From Hafnia paralvei ATCC 29927 (GTDB taxonomy: Bacteria > Pseudomonadota > Gammaproteobacteria > Enterobacterales > Enterobacteriaceae), in the NCBI RefSeq assembly GCF_001655005.1, contig NZ_LXET01000046.1, positions 62,001 to 126,000 of the forward strand: a stretch of DNA of 64,000 nt. The letters are read 5' to 3'. Numbering within the stretch: the first letter of the stretch is position 1; every line of letters begins with the position of its first letter. Positions 61,262 through 64,000 of the stretch are shown here, in pieces. The position numbers and the translations under genes are program-made. Below the pieces are notes generated by a model. That model searched no databases, was not told the DNA's origin, and was given only the letters and a program-made list of their open reading frames with translations.

Positions 61262-62320
61262 TTGAACATTATCACTGAAGAACTTGCATTAGAACCGGCA
61301 GATAATCAGCGACTAAACAGCCTGTGTGGCCCGTTTGATGACAATATTAAGCAACTCCAGCGCCGTTTAGGCATAGAAATCAGTCATCGTGATAACCACT
61401 TTAAGCTGGTGGGTAAGTCGGCCTGTGTCAGCGCGGCAAAAGATATCCTGCGTCATCTGTATGTTGATACTGCGCCGATGCGTGGACATATCCCTGATAT
61501 CATCCCTGAACAAGTCCATTTGGCAATCAAAGAAAGTGGTGTATTGGAACAGGTTACAGACCATGTTCCTGAATATGGCAAAGCGGTCAATATCAAGACC
61601 AAACGCGGCGTTATCAAGCCTCGCACCCCTAATCAGGCACAGTACATTGCTAACGTGCTCGATCATGACATCACCTTTGGCGTAGGTCCTGCCGGTACAG
61701 GTAAAACATATTTGGCCGTTGCCGCTGCCGTGGATGCATTAGAGCGCCAAGAAATTCGCCGTATTTTGCTAACCCGCCCCGCGGTTGAAGCCGGTGAAAA
61801 ACTCGGGTTTCTTCCGGGCGATCTGAGCCAAAAAGTCGATCCATACCTGCGCCCGTTATACGATGCGTTGTTTGAAATGCTGGGCTTTGAACGCGTTGAA
61901 AAGCTGATGGAGCGTAACGTTATCGAAGTTGCGCCGCTGGCCTACATGCGCGGACGAACATTGAATGATGCGTTTATTATTCTGGATGAAAGCCAGAACA
62001 CCACCATCGAGCAGATGAAAATGTTCCTGACCCGTATCGGTTTTAACTCAAAAGCGGTTATTACCGGTGACGTGACCCAGATTGACCTGCCACGTGCGCA
62101 AAAATCAGGGCTTCGCCATGCCATTGAAGTGCTTTCTTCCGTTGAAGAGATCAGCTTCAACTTCCTAACCAGCGAAGACGTGGTACGCCACCCTGTCGTT
62201 GCACAGGTGGTTATGGCCTATGAAGCATGGGAAATCGCCGAGCAGAAACGTAAAGATGAGCAGGCTGAACAGCGCAAGCGTGAAGCTCAGACATCAGCCT
62301 CAGGGCAAGAAACACACTAA
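61262..62320 (+). CDS. ybeZ: PhoH-like ATPase YbeZ
   Basis: A 352-residue PhoH-family P-loop ATPase that partners YbeY in RNA metabolism. The start codon is TTG, with AGAGGA six bases upstream; the encoded N-terminus (M)NIITEELALEPADNQR matches E. coli. An N-terminal KH-like region (about 1-100) precedes the ATPase with Walker A VGPAGTGKTYLAVA and Walker B FIILDESQNTT. C-terminal charged tail of Lys/Arg/Glu. First gene of ybeZYX-lnt. Confidence 0.94.
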   Translation: MNIITEELALEPADNQRLNSLCGPFDDNIKQLQRRLGIEISHRDNHFKLVGKSACVSAAKDILRHLYVDTAPMRGHIPDIIPEQVHLAIKESGVLEQVTDHVPEYGKAVNIKTKRGVIKPRTPNQAQYIANVLDHDITFGVGPAGTGKTYLAVAAAVDALERQEIRRILLTRPAVEAGEKLGFLPGDLSQKVDPYLRPLYDALFEMLGFERVEKLMERNVIEVAPLAYMRGRTLNDAFIILDESQNTTIEQMKMFLTRIGFNSKAVITGDVTQIDLPRAQKSGLRHAIEVLSSVEEISFNFLTSEDVVRHPVVAQVVMAYEAWEIAEQKRKDEQAEQRKREAQTSASGQETH

Positions 62321-62346
62321 GCTGGATGTATTATGAGCAACAAAAT

Positions 62347-62820
62347 ATGAGCAATGTAATATTAGATCTGCAAATCGCCTGCGAGAATACTGAGGGGCTG
62401 CCCGCCGAAGCTGATTTCCGTTTATGGCTGGAAGCCGTGCTGCCAAAGTTTCAGGAAGAGGCAGAGGTCACCATCCGCTTGGTCGATGAAGCTGAGAGTC
62501 ATGAACTGAATATGACCTATCGTGGTAAGGATAAACCGACCAACGTGTTATCCTTCCCGTTCGAAGCGCCTCCGGGCATTGAGCTTCCTCTGCTGGGTGA
62601 TATGATTATCTGTCGACAGGTTGTTGAAGCGGAAGCAAAAGAGCAAGAAATTACCCTGCTCTCGCATTGGGCACATATGGTTGTCCACGGCAGTCTGCAT
62701 CTGCTAGGGTATGACCACATCATCGATGAAGAAGCAGAAGAAATGGAGGCTTTAGAAGCTGAAATCATGCAGGAACTCGGGTATCCCGATCCTTATGCAG
62801 CTGAAAAAGAATCCGACTAA
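62347..62820 (+). CDS. ybeY: Endoribonuclease YbeY
   Basis: Zinc endoribonuclease for 16S rRNA 3'-end maturation and 70S quality control. It has 157 residues from MSNVILDLQIACENTEGLPA, matching E. coli (155); an in-frame ATG seven codons upstream (62326) gives 164 and cannot be excluded, as neither start has a strong ribosome site. The metal motif is HMVVHGSLHLLGYDH, with three histidines; TYRGKDKPTNVLSFPF is also diagnostic. A hairpin AGTGACC / GGTCACT follows at about 62829-62855. Confidence 0.94.
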   Translation: MSNVILDLQIACENTEGLPAEADFRLWLEAVLPKFQEEAEVTIRLVDEAESHELNMTYRGKDKPTNVLSFPFEAPPGIELPLLGDMIICRQVVEAEAKEQEITLLSHWAHMVVHGSLHLLGYDHIIDEEAEEMEALEAEIMQELGYPDPYAAEKESD

Positions 62821-62931
62821 ATGATTACAGTGACCACGTAAAATGCGCGGTCACTATTGTTATATCCTGATATGACTTTAAACATGCAGGATATATTGAC
62901 CATTAATTATAGGTAACCACACACTAACGCC

Positions 62932-63816
62932 ATGAGCGACGACCATTCACAAAACAACGATAGCCCCAGTCCCAAAAAGGGCTTTTTCTCTCTGATTCTC
63001 AACCAACTATTTCACGGTGAACCGAAAAACCGTGGAGATTTAGTTGAACTGATCCGTGATTCCGAACAAAACGACCTGATCGATCCCGATACCCGTGACA
63101 TGCTGGAAGGCGTGATGGATATTGCCGAGCAACGCGTTCGTGACATCATGATCCCACGCAGCCAAATGGTCACCTTGAAACGTAATCAGACGCTTGAAGA
63201 GTGTCTGGACGTGATTGTTGATTCTGCGCACTCTCGTTTCCCAGTGATTAGCGAAGATAAAGATCACATCGAAGGGATTTTGATGGCTAAGGATCTGCTG
63301 CCGTTTATGCGCAGTGATTCCGAACCCTTCAGCATCGATAGAGTGCTGCGCGCTGCGGTCGTTGTCCCAGAGAGCAAACGTGTTGACCGTATGCTCAAAG
63401 AGTTCCGCTCACAGCGGTATCATATGGCGATCGTCATCGATGAATTTGGCGGCGTCTCCGGCTTGGTCACCATCGAGGATATTCTCGAGCTGATCGTAGG
63501 GGAAATCGATGATGAATATGATGAAGTTGAAGATCGCGACGTACGCCAGATCAGCCGTCATATGTACACCGTGCGTGCGCTGACTCAGATTGAAGACTTT
63601 AACGAAGCCTTTGGTACCCACTTCAGCGATGAAGAAGTGGACACCGTGGGGGGGTTGGTGATGCAGGCGTTTGGTCATTTACCGGCTCGTGGCGAAACCA
63701 TTGACATCGATGGTTACCAATTCAAAGTAGCCATGGCCGATAGTCGACGCATTATACAGGTTCATGTCAAAATCCCGGATGAGTCCCCTCAACCGAAATT
63801 GGATCTGGAAGATTAA
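62932..63816 (+). CDS. ybeX: CNNM/CorC-type CBS-domain protein YbeX
   Basis: A 294-residue cytoplasmic protein (E. coli YbeX/CorC 292), linked to Mg2+/Co2+ efflux and more recently to ribosome maintenance. A cystathionine-beta-synthase domain pair spans about 65-190 (DIMIPRSQMVTLKRNQTLEE and GVSGLVTIEDILELIVGEID), followed by a CorC/HlyC transporter-associated domain (about 205-285). No membrane span. Seven bases before lnt, in the conserved ybeZYX-lnt operon. Confidence 0.95.
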   Translation: MSDDHSQNNDSPSPKKGFFSLILNQLFHGEPKNRGDLVELIRDSEQNDLIDPDTRDMLEGVMDIAEQRVRDIMIPRSQMVTLKRNQTLEECLDVIVDSAHSRFPVISEDKDHIEGILMAKDLLPFMRSDSEPFSIDRVLRAAVVVPESKRVDRMLKEFRSQRYHMAIVIDEFGGVSGLVTIEDILELIVGEIDDEYDEVEDRDVRQISRHMYTVRALTQIEDFNEAFGTHFSDEEVDTVGGLVMQAFGHLPARGETIDIDGYQFKVAMADSRRIIQVHVKIPDESPQPKLDLED

Positions 63817-63823
63817 TAACAAC

Positions 63824-64000
63824 ATGTGTTCATTACTTCAACGCCAGTGGGTTCGCGCCTTACTGGCGCTCATATTGGGTGCCGCTGGCACCCTTTCGTT
63901 CTCCCCCTACGATATCTGGCCCGCAGCGCTAATTTCGCTGATTGGCCTACTTGCCGTTACCCTTAATCGCACAACTAAGCAGGCCGTTGGATTGGGCTTC
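63824..64000 (+). CDS. lnt: Apolipoprotein N-acyltransferase (5' part only)
   Basis: Transfers the third acyl chain onto lipoproteins in the inner membrane. Only the first 59 codons are in the window (MCSLLQRQWVRALLALILGA and on); two hydrophobic segments (ALLALILGAAGTLSF and AALISLIGLLAVTL) fit the first membrane spans, and SPYDIW is characteristic. The catalytic carbon-nitrogen hydrolase domain lies outside. Identified by N-terminus and by following ybeX. Confidence 0.9.
   Translation, partial: MCSLLQRQWVRALLALILGAAGTLSFSPYDIWPAALISLIGLLAVTLNRTTKQAVGLGF

Noticed and set aside
1..64000. Prophage, insertion sequence, CRISPR array, toxin-antitoxin or defence island
   Set aside because: No integrase, transposase, regularly spaced repeats or related gene clusters were seen; nearly all genes have clear core-genome counterparts.

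Overview
This window is a chromosomal core segment of a member of the Enterobacterales. Gene order and protein sequences match the cyd-suc-sdh-gltA to lnt part of the Escherichia coli chromosome almost gene for gene. GC content is roughly 50% by eye, there is an E. coli-like seven-tRNA array, and the accessory content includes an xap locus inside the ybg cluster, a chiP-chiQ-chitobiase operon and a complete kdp system. These traits best fit a Hafnia-like organism (Hafniaceae), but that placement is an inference from memory, not a computed phylogeny.

Layout. 1-12.0 kb, minus strand: 5' part of cydA, then the TCA block sdhCDAB-sucABCD, ending in a terminator and a candidate SdhX-like 3' UTR RNA. 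12.8-14.1 kb: gltA, divergent from sdhC. 14.1-17.3 kb: nei and the 5-oxoprolinase genes pxpBCA. 17.6-21.5 kb, plus strand: xanthosine/purine nucleoside locus (xapA, a TsgA-like MFS transporter at the usual xapB position, xapR) and yjdM. 21.5-26.2 kb, minus: ybgI, a periplasmic class II cyclic-nucleotide phosphodiesterase, phrB, a two-domain ybgA, ybfA, then an unrecognised small gene. 27-35.2 kb, plus: KdpE operator, kdpFABC and kdpDE. 35.2-41 kb: a DUF3861 gene behind a Fur-box-like site, pgm, seqA, ybfF, ybfE, fldA, a leader ORF and fur. 41.2-54.9 kb: the chitin/GlcNAc block, chiP-chiQ-chb, glnS, nagE, nagBACD. 55.2-64 kb: asnB, seven tRNAs, ubiF, miaB, ybeZ-ybeY-ybeX and the start of lnt.

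How the genes work together. sdh, suc and gltA supply most of the oxidative TCA cycle and feed the cytochrome bd oxidase through quinol; CRP-, ArcA- and FNR-like sites are visible around them. The chiP porin, periplasmic chitobiase, NagE PTS, NagA, NagB and NagC form one pathway from chitooligosaccharide to fructose-6-phosphate, with NagC-like operators at both chiP and the nagE/nagB divergon. The cyclic-nucleotide phosphodiesterase and the xap genes could together salvage extracellular purines.

I saw no prophage, transposase, CRISPR array or defence island. The most unusual non-genic content is a family of about 100-bp structured intergenic repeats (three copies, one of them inside the kdp operon), one full ERIC element and one possible deletion derivative. 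No clearly novel multi-gene system is evident; the best leads are these repeats, the Fur-box-linked DUF3861 gene, the unknown gene beside kdp and the hybrid xap locus.
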